Positions 32,060 through 43,576 of a DNA stretch of 64,000 nt are shown in pieces. The position numbers and the translations under genes were made by a program. Positions within the stretch are counted from its first letter, which is position 1. Every line of letters starts with the position of its first letter. Under the pieces are notes generated by a model, which saw only the letters and a list, made by a program, of their open reading frames with translations, did no database searches and was not told where the DNA came from. The stretch spans positions 116,839,347-116,903,346 of the forward strand of contig NC_081406.1 of NCBI RefSeq assembly GCF_030272615.1. The letters run 5' to 3'. This DNA is from Cryptomeria japonica. Lineage: Eukaryota; Streptophyta; Pinopsida; Cupressales; Cupressaceae.

Positions 32060-33288
32060 TGTAAAGCAAAAGATCGCAAGCGAACCCTAGGTGTTCCCCC
32101 CACCACTCCAAGGAGAGGGGAAGGGGGTCACTAGGGTTGATGGTTTTCACTTAGGGGAGACTTTACATTCAAAAGAGGGGTTGAAACCCACAAGATCCAA
32201 TCCCACACAATGCAAGATTGGATTCTAAATGAGTTTCAAGGGTTAAGACAACAAGGCTACCCTCTTTTGTAAAGAATGTAGATAGAAGGATTAAGCTAGG
32301 AATGCATGAAAAGTGAGAAAGATTCACTTATAAACAGAGATAGGAATATAGGATGAAGCTGCGGACCTAGAATTAGTAGTAAAATGTCGAGACGGTGCTG
32401 TCCTTCAAATTTGAGTGAAAGTTGACGGGACGATGGCGCTCGGCGTGCACACGGTCCTCCGAAAAATCCGCAATACGAAGGGGGATCTGTTCGTCTCTGT
32501 ACAAGGATTCTAGATCTTCAATTTCAGCCGCGTACCTGCAACCTACACACAGAAAAGCGAGGACGATTGGGGGGTTAGGGATTAGGGGTTTGCCCTTAGG
32601 TCAAACCCCAGTTTTGGAATTAACCAAGAAATGAGAATGCTGTCAATGTAAATGTTTGTAATGTAAAACAAGTACTAGTATCTTGTTGTAATAATGTTTG
32701 TATTCTTACATGCGAAGGTGTAGATGTTGTTGTATGTTGTATGTTGTATGTGGTATGTGATCTCCTCTTCAATGGTTGAATCCTTGTCTTGAATGCAACA
32801 CTTAGCCTTGAATGGAGACTTAGAATGCTCAATTGCTTGAAGGAATGCTTGAATGCTTGAATGCTTGAATGTTTGAATATTGCTTCCGCCTTTTTCCCGT
32901 CTCACCAAAATGGGAGAGGAAATGCAGTTTGTATACTTGTCAATTAGGGTTAAAAGACTAATTTTTCTGACCTTGGGCCGACAAGGAAAGATTAATTTCC
33001 AATTTGCAAATATAAAGACCCGAGACCCAAAAGAGACTGGGCACAAAAATAGGGCCAGGGACCAGGGCGCTAGGCACCTTGGTCCTAAAGGACCAGGGCG
33101 CTGGGCGCCATGGTCCCACCTCCCGGGACAGCAGGGTGCAAGGAGGATCAGGCCAGGGTGCTGGAAAAATGTAGTTTTCAGTGTCATGAGCAAGTTTCGG
33201 GGTCTCCATTCAGGTTTCGTGTTGCGTCGCCATCGTGAAGACCCAAATGCAGTCGAAATTGCAAGTGTCACAATTTTAGGACGTTACA
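32060..33288 (-). repeat. 5' LTR of the minus-strand element (right copy)
   Basis: It starts TGTAAAGCAAAAGATCGC and ends GTTACA at 33288, followed by CCATT. The 1229 bp equal the left copy plus 64 bp. The extra block is a tandem duplication of GGACCAGGGCGCTRGGC...TGGTCC hairpins (33059-33116). Confidence 0.95.
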
Positions 33289-33293
33289 CCATT

Positions 33294-34149
33294 GTATATT
33301 TGGGATCTTTTTTGGGTCCATTATATTCTTGTTTGGTCATTTTTTGGGACTCCTAATGTTTATTTATGGAGGCATGAGATAAATGTTCTATATGTTTTAT
33401 TTTGCAAGAAATTATATGCTACTAATAAATTGTGAAACTAAAGAAGATATTGGATTGTATTGTTGTATAGATTTGTTCTTGAATAATACAACCTTGGTAT
33501 TTATTTTATGGTTAAGTCTTGAAGGAATTGACAACCACACTTATTCCTAATTAATAAATAACTAGTCTAAAAGAACCCCTCACTCTCCACTTCTATTCGA
33601 TCTAATGGAAACTTAGAAAGTACCTTGGTCAATCCAAAATGATCAACAATTTTTTCAATGAAGATAAAACAAGTGTAGAAAAAATAATGAAAGACCATGA
33701 TATAGTTTTAAAGATTCTTGAGAAACATGTTACTATTTTAGAGTAGTAACACCATGAGACAAATGAAAAAAATAGAATTATATTTTTTCTTCTAGAAGAA
33801 CAAGAAGAACCTTGAAAACCTTTTGAATTACATCAATTAAATGTGCAACACATGGTTGCATATAGTCCTTAACATAATGGTGTTGTAGAACATGTAAGAA
33901 AAAATATTTTAAGAAAATAAAAAAATATGTTACACTTGTTCAGAAACGTGTAAAAATATTTCTCCTAGCATTGAGTATATGAAGAATTTAGTTTTCAAAC
34001 TATACAATACAACAACTTAATTTCTAAGATGTAGAATTTTTTTTGGGAATAATATTTTTGTTGATTTGTTCAGCATCAATTATAGGATGCTTGTTCCAAA
34101 AATACTTTTTGATGAATAGGCCTTCTCTATTAGATAATAATATTAAAGT
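33294..34149 (+). pseudogene. Old copia LTR and integrase traces
   Basis: DNA resumes here from 25533. 33294 to about 33530 is AT-rich, ends TTGACAACCACA and may be LTR. After it, VEKIMKDHDIVLKILEKHV (about 33670-33726) is open. AYSP then HNGVVEHVRKNILRK (about 33858-33917) matches the copia integrase motif that normally reads TPQQNGVVERKNR, with a stop in place of Gln. The order relative to the RT remnant (23540-25100) does not fit one element, so two copia copies may be involved. Confidence 0.4.
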
Positions 34150-34249
34150 CCATATTCACAACAAAAGGCTGGGGGATACAAGATCACCCTTCGAGAGTCA
34201 CATGGCAAGAAGCTGAAGCCAAAAAAAAAAGCTATTCATCAAAAAACTT

Positions 34250-34900
34250 CCTCAAGCAGCCAAAGTAGTGGCAGTAGAGGGGGGAGGATCTTGATCATCT
34301 TTCTTGCTCCATACATCAGCGAGGCCAGGAGTCTGGTCTAGCATGGACCATCCATCTTTTGGGTCTTTTTCTTCTTCTCCTTCCTCTTGCCTGGGAGGCG
34401 AAATAGCCAAAGCCAGGCGAGGAAATTTGGAGGTGGTGGTAGCAGGCCACCCAGAACCATCTCTGACAATAGGAACCAAAGTAAGAAGAGCAATAGAAGG
34501 CCACCCCGAGGCAGAGCCATGATGCGGAGGAGAAGCTGAGTGGAATCTCCATGTGTCATCTCGCCCACCAGAGGAGCGGCGAGGAGCTCGGGACTGCGAG
34601 GTTTGAGAGCGCTGGGTAGAGGAGCTTTGGCCACGGGGCGGAGTGCGGTCAACAGAAACAAAATTCAATGGCACTCTGGAAACCACACAAGGGGCATTGC
34701 CCCAATGCTGAAGGAGCTCCTATAAGTGGCCCACCTCAAGAGCCACTTTATCTACTTGTACCTGAATCTGCATTAATACATTATTACAAATGCAAGCTTT
34801 AGCATAGAGCGAGACATTAATATCCAAAGAGTTGTGAGTTAAAAGAAAAAAATTTCTATCTTTCCAAAGAGTAAATAGGATCTCCATTCTGAAAGCATGC
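34250..34900 (-). pseudogene. LINE ORF2 C-terminal tail
   Basis: After the zinc-binding domain the frame continues into a Ser/Arg/Pro-rich tail. It includes TPPRGQSSSTQRSQ, a HGSASGWPSIALLTL segment and an acidic EEGEEEKDPKDGW stretch, and ends at TAG near 34252. One stretch of 144 codons (34252-34686) is fully open. Its position after the reverse-transcriptase zinc-binding domain makes it part of the LINE, with no need for a separate gene. Confidence 0.5.
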
Positions 34901-34905
34901 CATAT

Positions 34906-35127
34906 CTAGGAAAAATTGAAGGGGATTCTAGGAAAATCTCCCCAAAGAGACATATGCCAAGAAAAGGGCTCAGGTCGAAAAGGCCGAAATAAATCATGGA
35001 TCCAACTCCAATACTGTTGAGCTTTTCTATAGAACCAAAAAATATGCATAAAAGTTTCTGGGTGACCACAAAAAGGGCATCGAGGATCAGGAACCCCCAA
35101 ATGTTTAAGTCTAGAACCCAAAGGCAA
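34906..35127 (-). pseudogene. LINE ORF2 zinc-binding domain (zf-RVT)
   Basis: PRCPFCGHPETFMHIFWFY followed by AQQYWSWIHDLF matches the C-terminal C-x2-C...H-x3-H/C module of plant LINE reverse transcriptases (CPxC...ET..H.f..C...W). Upstream (35130-35740) only scattered similarity remains. Confidence 0.75.
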
Positions 35128-35736
35128 CCCTTAAAAAAGAACACACCAAGAAAATGTGCAATCTTGGGTTCAGTGGTGGCGGACTAAACAACAAGAAACG
35201 TGAGTCTTTAGGATTTCTGAGAAGACTACAAATTCCACTACTGGTTAAGAATATGGATCATAGGCAAATGGGGCACTGACTAGAGATAACCCATTTTGGG
35301 TTTGCAGCTGGTGAAAGGAGTCTAAGGATACCACTTCCAATCCTTCCACCAAGGTCTGACAGACTAAATGCCAAGCTTATGTAACAGATGTGAGGGTAAG
35401 GCTGAAACAAGAAGGTCATAAGTCTGTCGATCTAGTCGAGATAGACGAAACTGGACCTGGAGGTCATCCCATGACTGAAGACTCATAAAAACTCTGGAAA
35501 ATAGATCCTTAGGTCTTGGAATGTCGTGTTTGTGAAAACGCAGAGCACTAAAACCCTGGATTTTGGCCAGCGGTTACCCTTACACCTGAAAAAGAGGTGA
35601 CCACTAGAGGTTGTGTTGATTCATGGAGATCCCATCATGCAAACCATCACCCACCCACTAAAGCCAAGGCTTAATAGCTTCCCAAGCACACTAGATGCTT
35701 TTAACAACAAAGTACCTTGGATCTAAACTGGGTCTT

Positions 35737-37180
35737 TCATAACGAGAAGGGTTTGAAAACCAATCCCCTTCCAAGCTGGCCTATTGGTAGGAAACCCCAA
35801 AGAAATGCAATGCCGAAGAAGGAGTTTCTAAGCCTCGTCTCCAGATAAGGCTCTGATGATCCATTTAGCACATAAAGTAAGCCCTTATTTCTAGGTAGAA
35901 ATAAGGTTGAGCCCTCCGGACTCCTTGTGAAGGCAACAATACTCCCAAGCAACTCTATGAAAACCTTGATGGTCGGAACCAAAGGCCTAAAGAAAATCCC
36001 GCAGAAGTCTTTCCAACTTCATGTAAGAGGCCTTGGAAGGAGCCCAACATGAAGAGTAATAGACATGAGTGGCAGCCAAAACCTTCGAACAAATTTGAAA
36101 TTTTCTAGCTAGAGAGAGAGACTTGGTTATCCAATAGGCTAATTTTTTCTCAATCCTAGATAAAACAAGATTCCAAAGATCCACAGGAAAAGCTTGAAAG
36201 GCAAACAAAATGCCCAGAAAGAAAATGTTTTTGCCATGCTGAAGCCATTTCCAACCATATTGAAGAATCCAAGGCAGGGTAGGAGGAAAAGACTTCCTAT
36301 AAAATTGCGTCTTGTGCCATTGAATGGCTGAGCTGGAAGCCAAGCAAAAAGTTTCTAGACATTGAAGAGCACCCTGAACATTATCTTCTTACTCAATGAG
36401 AGTGAGAAAGGAGTCATCTGCAAAATGGCCATTCACAAGATGAGAAGGTGACTCAGGTAGGGAGATTGCACTGACACGTCTAGCAGAGATGGCGTTAGCA
36501 AGTAAGTACCCAAAACCCTTTGTCGCAAGAACATATAAAGCAGGAGCCAGAGGACAGCCCTGGCGAATGGATCTAAAAAGACCAAAAGATTTAGACTAAC
36601 GATCATTGATGGTGACGCAGGCCAAGGCATCTCTGAATAACATCTAGACAGATTGAATGAATCTAGGGCTGAAGCCAAGAGATTTGAGCATAGCCAAAAT
36701 AAATGGCCACTCAATGTGATCATACGCTTTAGCGAAGTCAATCTTAAGGAAGATTGCCCGCTGTTTGGAGCATCGAGCCCAATCCATCCCTTCCCAAACA
36801 ACAATATTGTTCAGAATAAACCTATACTTGATAAATCTAGTCTGCTCTGGATGAACAATCAAGGGCAAGAGATGATGAATGTTTAAAGCCAAGGGTTTGG
36901 CAATGATCTTATATGAGACATTGAGCAAGGTAATAGGCCTCCAATTGCAAATGTCCTCTAGATCCCCGGCCTTAGGGATAAATTTGATGTTACCCTAGTT
37001 AAGCATCTTTCCCAGGGATTGGGAATGAAAAGCTTCAAGGTAGACCTTATGTAGGTTAGGACTAACACAAGGCCAAAGGGATTTGTAGAACTCGCAAGGG
37101 AAACCATCACACCGAGGGGCTTTATCATCCGCCATAGAGAAACCGGCTTCCTTGAGATCATCAATGGTCAGTAAGAGATC
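35737..37180 (-). pseudogene. LINE ORF2 reverse transcriptase core
   Basis: Conserved RT blocks appear in order on the minus strand. These are DDKAPRCDGFPCEFYK (about 37075-37125), NWRPITLLNVSYKIIAKPLA (about 36890-36950) and TRFIKYRFILNNIV (about 36800-36845). FLKIDFAKAYDHIEW (about 36705-36750), IRQGCPLAPALYVLA (about 36525-36570) and the catalytic FADD (about 36410-36425) follow. Downstream, thumb-like RIEKKLAYWITKSLSLARK and LERLLRDFLW segments lead to 35987, then a GLNLISTRNKGLL region to 35737. FADD is the usual L1 form of the Y/F-x-DD box. At least five frame breaks are present. Confidence 0.85.
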
Positions 37181-38520
37181 ACAAAAGGTCTACTGAGACT
37201 TGGAAAGCCTTTTGGGAACAACAACTAAGCAATCTTGCAAATCTTGGGTTTTGGTCAGAGAGTTTCCTTGCACTGTGAACACCTTCTCATGACGACGGAT
37301 AAAAGCTTGCATAATATCAGGCATCTCGGTGAGAAAAGTATGCCCCTATTTGATTTTCTTAATCCCTACAAAGGTATGACAAGCATGCAAAGCCAAGAGA
37401 AATTCTTTGGAGGCCTTGTCACCCACCTTGAGCCAATGTAACTTGACTTTGATTTGAGCTCCTCTGGCAGAGTAATTATCTGCAACTTGTTTCTAATGAT
37501 GGAGCTGGGATAACCGAAGTTACAGGTTAGAATCAAAAGGATTCGAGGCCAAAGCTTTAGTGGTAGCACAAAGATCTTTGGTGGTCGTGTCATATGAGTG
37601 CTTGTAGTGCATGGCAAGATGTCTACCATAAATGCGCAGAAACCTCACAGAGCATTTAATAGCATCATTCCACTATGCAATCCAACCAGTGTGATGATGA
37701 GGCCTTAGTTCCAAATTCCAAACCCTTTGAATGTGGGCCATCATGGCCTAATGATATAGGAGAAAGGTGCTGAGGTAAAACTGTGTCTTGGAAGGATGTG
37801 ACCTATCTAGCTACCATTCAATGCTAAACTTTATGGGGAAGTGATCAGACAACATCACATCAACGAGAGGAGTGATGGGCAGATCTTGATCTTTAGAAAA
37901 AGAAAAAAAAGATTGCGTAGTTATCATAGCACGATCAAGCCTTTTAAATATTCTATCAGAGCCAACTCTGAAATTAGACCAAGTGTGTCAGACCCCACCT
38001 AGGCAGCGACAATTGGTGTTGGGGTAAAAAAGACCCAGCTTATTATGCATATAGTACCAAACTTCCCTCTCGCCAGCTATCATTGAAAAGGCAAAATTTT
38101 GTCCTTATCAGTTGCCACCTCAACCATATTGAAGTCACCATAGATGACCCAAGTTGCAAGTGGTAGAGTATCAACAATCCAACACCATAAGTGTGATCTA
38201 TCAACCACATCATCGGGAGCATAAACATTAACAATCCCAACAAAATGATTATTGATTGACAGGAAAACCCACACAATGCGTTGCATGGGATCAAAATCAT
38301 GAGAAATAATCGTAGAAAGCCAACGAGGTGAAAGGAGAGTAGCAACTCCACCTCGACTAGCCTCATGCTAGGAAGCAAAACAAAGGCTATCCGGCCAAAT
38401 AATAGAACATGCAACAGTAAGCATGAAACCAACAATTTTAACTTCCTGAAGGCAGAGAACATCCAGGCCTAAAACACGTTGATGAACATCTATAACAAAA
38501 TACTTTCTAGCGAGGTCTGT
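37181..38520 (-). pseudogene. LINE ORF2 endonuclease and linker
   Basis: The apurinic endonuclease-type domain is shown by VLCLQEVKIVG (about 38430-38460), GGVATLLSPRW (about 38320-38355), GIVNVYAPDD (about 38210-38240) and the catalytic YGDFNMVE (about 38115-38140). A LSDHFPIKFSIEW segment lies near 37810-37850. The linker WLKVGDKASKEFL is near 37400-37440. This nuclease nicks target DNA to prime reverse transcription in L1-type LINEs. Confidence 0.8.
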
Positions 38521-38998
38521 GAGACCTCAAACATTCCATGAGATGTAATTAACGAAAAATATTACATGTCATCCTCGTCCCCAAGAGAGGAGAAGCTATT
38601 GCGCAAAAAATCTGAACTAAGACTCGGAAGAGAGTCCCAATCAGAAATAACTCTTCTTTTCTCTGAACCACCATCTGCTATCTCAGTACACCCAAAAGGG
38701 ATATGAGAGTGGTGTAGAGAGTGTGGAGAAGAAATTGCAGATGCAGCCTGAGTAGTGTGAACCTAAGGGGGTCAAGTGACACCCTTAGAAGAATCCTTCC
38801 CCTACTGGCTAGGGTTTGAAACTGAAGCAGATGATGTAGAGACCATCTGGGTAGGCAGTGCCTACATAGGAGACTCCGCCATTGGCTAAGAACTTGATCC
38901 GATGGGTGGCTTTTGGGCAAAAGCCACAAGGTTCTTGCCTTTGCGAACCACAGTGGTCCATTCATCCTTCTTAGCTCCCTCCACAGGTTGAGAGTTGG
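38521..38998 (-). pseudogene. LINE ORF1/ORF2 junction region left of the insertion
   Basis: Next to the insertion the minus strand reads NSQPVEGAKKDEWTTVVRKG, continuing ORF1. A Ser/Thr/Pro-rich stretch follows, then a short acidic end (SSLGDEDDM) before the endonuclease. TAG stops replace what look like Gln codons. Confidence 0.55.
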
Positions 38999-38999
38999 T

Positions 39000-40585
39000 T
39001 GGTGCAGGGGAACTAGGACATGTGTCTACTTCATTTTTGACGTGTGTCTACATCATTTTGATTCATGCTTATGTTTAGGAATAGAATGTGTAATGTGTGT
39101 GTTTGAAGGCCTATTGATCAAGTCTAGACAATGTAATAAGCCTCGAGGGTCCAAGGTGTGTCAACTTGGTCAAAGGCCTTGTATGGGAATTTTATATGTA
39201 TTTTTGGTGTTTAGGGGTCTGCAATGTGTGGCATGTTCATTCTTGACCTTTGGTGTGAAGGCAAGACCGAATTGTATCAAGTGGACAAAATTTGCAAAGT
39301 TGCATTATTGTCTTAGGCAACTTTTCTTGCAAGATTTTGAAATATGGTTATCCCAATGGTTAGTTGGTTGATTGTATACATTGAGGTGGTTGGAGGAGTC
39401 CCTTGGCATGATATAAGCCTAGGGGAATGATGCCAACTGGTTAGAGATGATATGGAATGAAATTCTTGTCTTCAACACAAACTGTTATTGCAATTTCCTG
39501 CATTCTTCTTGAGTTTTCTGCTCTTGCATAATTTTGTGTGAATGGTGGGCATGAACTAAAAATTTGGAAAGTTGTAACAGAGGTTCACCTTCCATTTGGA
39601 GTTGATCTAAGGTCTTGAGGCTTTCAGGTTTGGAAGGAATTGGAATTTCTTTCCCACTAGCCTGAGAAAACCCTCAAAACTAGGGTTTGGATGCAAACAG
39701 TGACACAAATAAATGTTTCTCTATGGGATCAGTCTAAAAACTTGGGGGATATTGATGTGAATTGTATACTAAATGTTCCTAGTGGTTTTGGAGAGAGGAA
39801 GTGCCATTTGTCCTTCTTAAGATGATGCCCTAGGCTTGACATCGCTCATGTGGCAAGCCTGTGTAGTAGAAGAAGAGGGTGGAAACCTTGGACAACAGAT
39901 TGAAGGATGGTCAAACTTGGCATGAGAAGGACCCTTGAAAATGTGTAGACCCTTGGAAATTATTAATCCTTCCTTCCTTTGTGATTGGTGAAGCTTTTGA
40001 GAGCCTAATTCCTAATACCGACTAGAAGAGGTTAAATAGGGTCAGGAGGGTTTGACCATTCGTACTCAAAACCTAGATGAAAAAGTTTGGAATCTTGTAG
40101 AACACCCAAAAGGGTACTCAAATATCAATTTTTTTCAGGGGGTTGTTCAGGTAGTTTGTGAGGCAAAGTGGGAAAAGTCCAAACGGAGGGCTAATTGCTT
40201 GTAGCCCTATTTCCTAGGTCCAAAAGGGGAAAAGGAATAAAGGGATAGTAAACACCCATCTAAGGGGTGAAGATCAATGAAAATACCATATAACACATGT
40301 TAAAACACTCACATAGGTCAGATTCCACCATTTGAGTAAAGATCCTGTTGCTTGGGGTTTGGGGTTGTTAGGTGTCCTTGGTTGAGGGGTTGAAACCTTA
40401 GGAGTAGGAGACTCCTTGTTAGTTGTGAGTTGTCCTGAGTGGAGAGATCCTTGGGAAGGATCTAGGGGAAAGCTATAGAAACCTTGATAAGGTTGAAGAC
40501 ATTGGTCCATTGGATGGTACCAAGCGGAGACCCCTTGAAGAGGAAAACCAAGCAAGTGATATAACAACCTAAATACACTGTATCA
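39000..40585 (+). repeat. 5' LTR of the chromovirus
   Basis: It starts TGGTGCAGGGGAAC and ends CACTGTATCA. The termini are roughly inverted (TGGTGCAG and CTGTATCA). It matches 45243-46828 along its length. Open frames inside it, such as 38913-39371 or 40274-40567, are not genes. Confidence 0.92.
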
Positions 40586-40588
40586 TAT

Positions 40589-40600
40589 TGGTATCAAAGC
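40589..40600 (+). promoter_or_regulatory. Primer-binding site
   Basis: TGGTATCAAAGC lies three bases after the LTR and differs by one base from the initiator-Met site TGGTATCAGAGC. Confidence 0.8.
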
Positions 40601-40622
40601 TATACCAAGGGTGGAATAGTGT

Positions 40623-41720
40623 ATGTCAAACTCAAAATTTGGAGAAGAGGTTACTACAATGCCACCTAAGGCAATGAATCTAGAGGCCATCAAGAAGATG
40701 GTAGAGGAGTTGCTTGAAGAGAAACTCAAAGAGACTGAATAGTCCAAGGGAAAGGACAAAACTTGTGATGATGAATCAGAAGAGGAGAATGAGGAGGAGG
40801 AGGCCATCCCTCAGAATATGGCACTTGATCAAAAGATGTTCTTGGGTGTGTTGAAATCAATAAATAGGGACAATATGGAAAGTTTACCTATCTATAGCGG
40901 TAGCGTAAATGGAGAAGAGTTGCTTGAATGGATAGAAGCACTCAATAACCACTTTTAGTACAAAGAGGTCCCAGAGGAGAAAAGAGTGAGTTTGGAAAAG
41001 TCTAGACTCAAGGGGTCTTCCTTGTTGTGGTGGACAATGCTTTAGGAAGAAAGGGTGAACATAGGGAAGAAGAAGATATCCTCTTGGGAGAGGATGAAGA
41101 GCAAAATCAAAGACCAATTCCTACCAATAGACTATGAGGTTCAGATGTATAAGAAGCTGCAAAATCTTAGACAGAGGGAGTTGGATGTGAATGCATACAC
41201 TGAAGAATTTCACAAACTAAGTCTTAGGTCCAAGAAGGATGAAGAAGAGGTGGAGAAGGTGGCTAGATACCTGAATGGGTTAAGGCAAAACATCTAAGAT
41301 GAGATCAACATCATGGCTCCAGACAATTTGCACAAATGCTTCCAATTGGCATTAAGGGTGGAAGATAAGATAAGGAGAAGAGAAGAACAAAAAAATACAG
41401 GAAGAGGAGGTAGGAATTTCAAAGGTAGAAGTGGCTATGGAGGAAGAAATACTCCTTTAAAAAATGGAGACACTAACCAACAAGAGTCCAATGGAGAGTT
41501 CAACAATAAGAGTGGAGGCTTTAGAGGAGGAAGAAGACCTTTTGGTAGGGTTAGGGAAGGAAACCAAGGCAGAGGTCCTAGTGTTTTCATTGGTAAATGT
41601 TACAATTGCAACCAAGTGGGTCACACCATGAGTAGATCCCCGGAGAAAGGTTCTAGCTCACACGGACTAGAAAGAAAGACTCAACTTGTGCAAGATGATG
41701 ATGGACAAAGTATCAATTAA
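40623..41720 (+). pseudogene. gag: Chromovirus gag
   Basis: It starts at ATG 40623 (MSNSKFGEEVTTMPPKAMNL) and runs in one frame through stops at about 40740, 40957, 41043 and 41295 to TAA 41718. The gag core includes LPIYSGSVNGEELLEWIEAL, SSWERMKSKIKDQFLP, YKKLQNLRQRELDVNAYTEE and a LNGLRQNI segment. An Arg/Gly-rich stretch (about 41390-41590) precedes the knuckle CYNCNQVGHTMSRS (about 41600), where the final Cys is replaced by Ser. Layout and length fit chromovirus gag. Most stops sit where Gln or Trp would be expected. Confidence 0.85.
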
Positions 41721-42175
41721 CGCATGGGAAATGTAGGTCCCACCTTGGATGGAGAAAGCCTCATGCTAAGGAGGATGTTGTTGAAGGCACCTCAATGCAA
41801 AGAGCCCCCATAAAGGAAGTCACTCTTCTAAATTACTTGTAAGTCTCATGGTAAGGTTTGCAAAGTGATTGTTGATTCTGGATCCACAGATAATATTGTT
41901 GCTTTAGAAATGGTAGAGAAGTTAAAATTGAAAAGGTTACCACATGTGAGTCCTTATAGAGTGTATTGGCTTGATAAGGGGACACATGTAGTAGTAGATG
42001 AACAAAACTGGGTGGATTTTGAAATGGGAGACTATAAGGATAGGATCTTGTGTGATATCCTTCCTATGGATGCTTGTCACCTATTGTTAGGTCACCCTTG
42101 GTAGTATGATGTCAAAGCACAACATGATGGTGAGAAAAATATGTATGTCATTACCAAGAATGGTAGACAATTTAG
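41721..42175 (+). pseudogene. pro: Chromovirus aspartic protease
   Basis: VIVDSGSTDNIVALEMVEKL (about 41862-41920) carries the intact Asp-Ser-Gly catalytic triplet. CDILPMDACHLLLGHPW (about 42054-42104) is the C-terminal hydrophobic-GHPW block typical of Ty3 proteases, followed at once by TAG. The frame continues to NGRQF near 42175, where a one-base shift joins it to the RT frame. Confidence 0.85.
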
Positions 42176-43576
42176 ATGGATCCTTTACCTAATCAAGGGG
42201 AAGAGAAGATTGTTAGTTCAAATGTCATGTTGCTTAGTGGAAAGGAGTGTTTAGAGGTCTTCAAGCAAGAAGAAACCCAAGGCTATGCTTTAGTTTTGCA
42301 CCCAAAAGATGAGTCCAAGCAGGGAAATGGTGAGAAGGGGGAGACTCCTAGTGAAGTGCAAGCCATGTTGGATAGATATAAGGGAGTTGTGGCCAAAGAC
42401 ATGCCTGATAACTTGCCTCCCATCAGAGAAATTAGTCATCAAATTGATCTAATCCTTGGTGTGACCTTGCCTAATAAAGCTGCCTACAAGATGACTCCTA
42501 TTCAGAATGAGGAGATAGCAAGACAAGTGCAAGAAATTTTGGATAAGGGGTTGATTAGGAAGAGTTTGAGCCCATGTGCTGTATCCATTGTGTTGGCACC
42601 AAAAAAAGATGGAACATGGAGGATGTGCAGTGATTCTAGAGCCATCAACAAGATCACAATTAGGTAGTGGTTCCCTATGCCTAGGATTGGAGACCTAATG
42701 GACTATCTTGGAGGGTCATGCTATTTTTCAGAGATTGATTTGAAGTCAGGTTACCATTAGATCAGAATTAGACCTGGTGATGAGTGGAAGACAACCTTTA
42801 AGATCAATGAGGGCTTATATGAGTGGATGGTGATGCCATTTAGCCTCACAAATGCACCTAGTACCTTTATGCGCCTCATGAATGAGGTATTGGCAAAATT
42901 TATTAGCAAATTTGTTATTGTTTATCTTGATGACATCTTGGTGTTTAGCAGGTCCAAGGAGGAGCACTTGAAGCATTTGGATCAGGTTTTGAGGAAGCTT
43001 CATGAGGAAAAGTTGGTAATCAATCTAGAGAAGTGTGAATTCATGAAAACTGAGTTGGTGTATCTAGGATTTGTAGTTTCCAATGGATGTTTGAAAATGG
43101 ATCTTTCTAAGGTTGATGCTATTGTCAAATGGCCTACACCTAGGACAATAAGTGATGTTAGGAGCTTTCATGGATTGGCTACCTTTTATAGGAAATTCAT
43201 CAAAGGTTTTAGTCATGTTTGTGCTCCTATACTTGACACCATAAAAGGAGGAATCCAATGCAGGTTTGAGTGGACAGAGAAAGCAGTCCAAATATTTGAG
43301 ATTTTGAAGAGGAAGGTTGCAAAAATTCCCACGTTGAGGCTCCCTAATTTTGATCAACTTTTTACAGTTGAATGTGATGCAAGCAAGCAGGCAATAGGTG
43401 TAGTCCTTAGTCAAGAAGGACATCCGGTGGCATTATTTTCAGAGAAGTTGAATGAGGCTAAACAAAGGTACTCAACCTATGATTTGGAGCTCAATGCCTT
43501 GGTGCAAGTACTCAAAAAGTGGCACAATTATCTTCTTCCAAAAGAGTTTATTGTTTACATGATAACCATGCATTGA
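42176..43576 (+). pseudogene. pol: Chromovirus reverse transcriptase and RNase H
   Basis: RT blocks appear in order: LPPIREISHQIDLILG (about 42412), RKSLSPCAVSIVLAPKKDGT (about 42556-42615), MCSDSRAINKIT, YFSEIDLKSGYH then [23 protein letters not shown] (about 42824), and the catalytic YLDDILVF (42923-42946). [15 protein letters not shown] and [17 protein letters not shown] complete the RT. RNase H begins with [20 protein letters not shown] (about 43361) and continues [19 protein letters not shown]. Stops at 42667 and 42758 and a frameshift near 43555 break it; the frame after the shift continues DNHALSFL. Confidence 0.92.

Larger units (their letters stand above)
25539..33288 (-). mobile_element. 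Complete non-autonomous Ty3-type gag-protease retrotransposon (minus strand)
   Basis: LTRs at 25539-26703 and 32060-33288, an exact CCATT duplication, a primer-site-like TGGTGAACCCGACG beside the right LTR and a polypurine tract beside the left LTR show minus-strand transcription. The order from the right is LTR, 1.2-kb leader, gag (30879-28987), protease ORF (28986-27481), 760-bp 3' region, polypurine tract, LTR. There is no RT, RNase H or integrase. Gag and protease are free of frameshifts and separated by one TAG, so this is among the best-preserved elements here. It sits inside the old copia remnant. Confidence 0.9.

Noticed and set aside
32880-33356. Plus-strand 158-codon ORF
   Set aside because: It is the mirror of an LTR on the antisense side of the gag-protease element and extends past the LTR end.
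34252-34686. Separate Ser/Arg-rich gene
   Set aside because: It follows the LINE zinc-binding domain on the same strand and is better read as the ORF2 tail.
38913-39371. 152-codon plus-strand ORF
   Set aside because: It crosses the LINE-chromovirus boundary at 39000, so it is an accident of the insertion.
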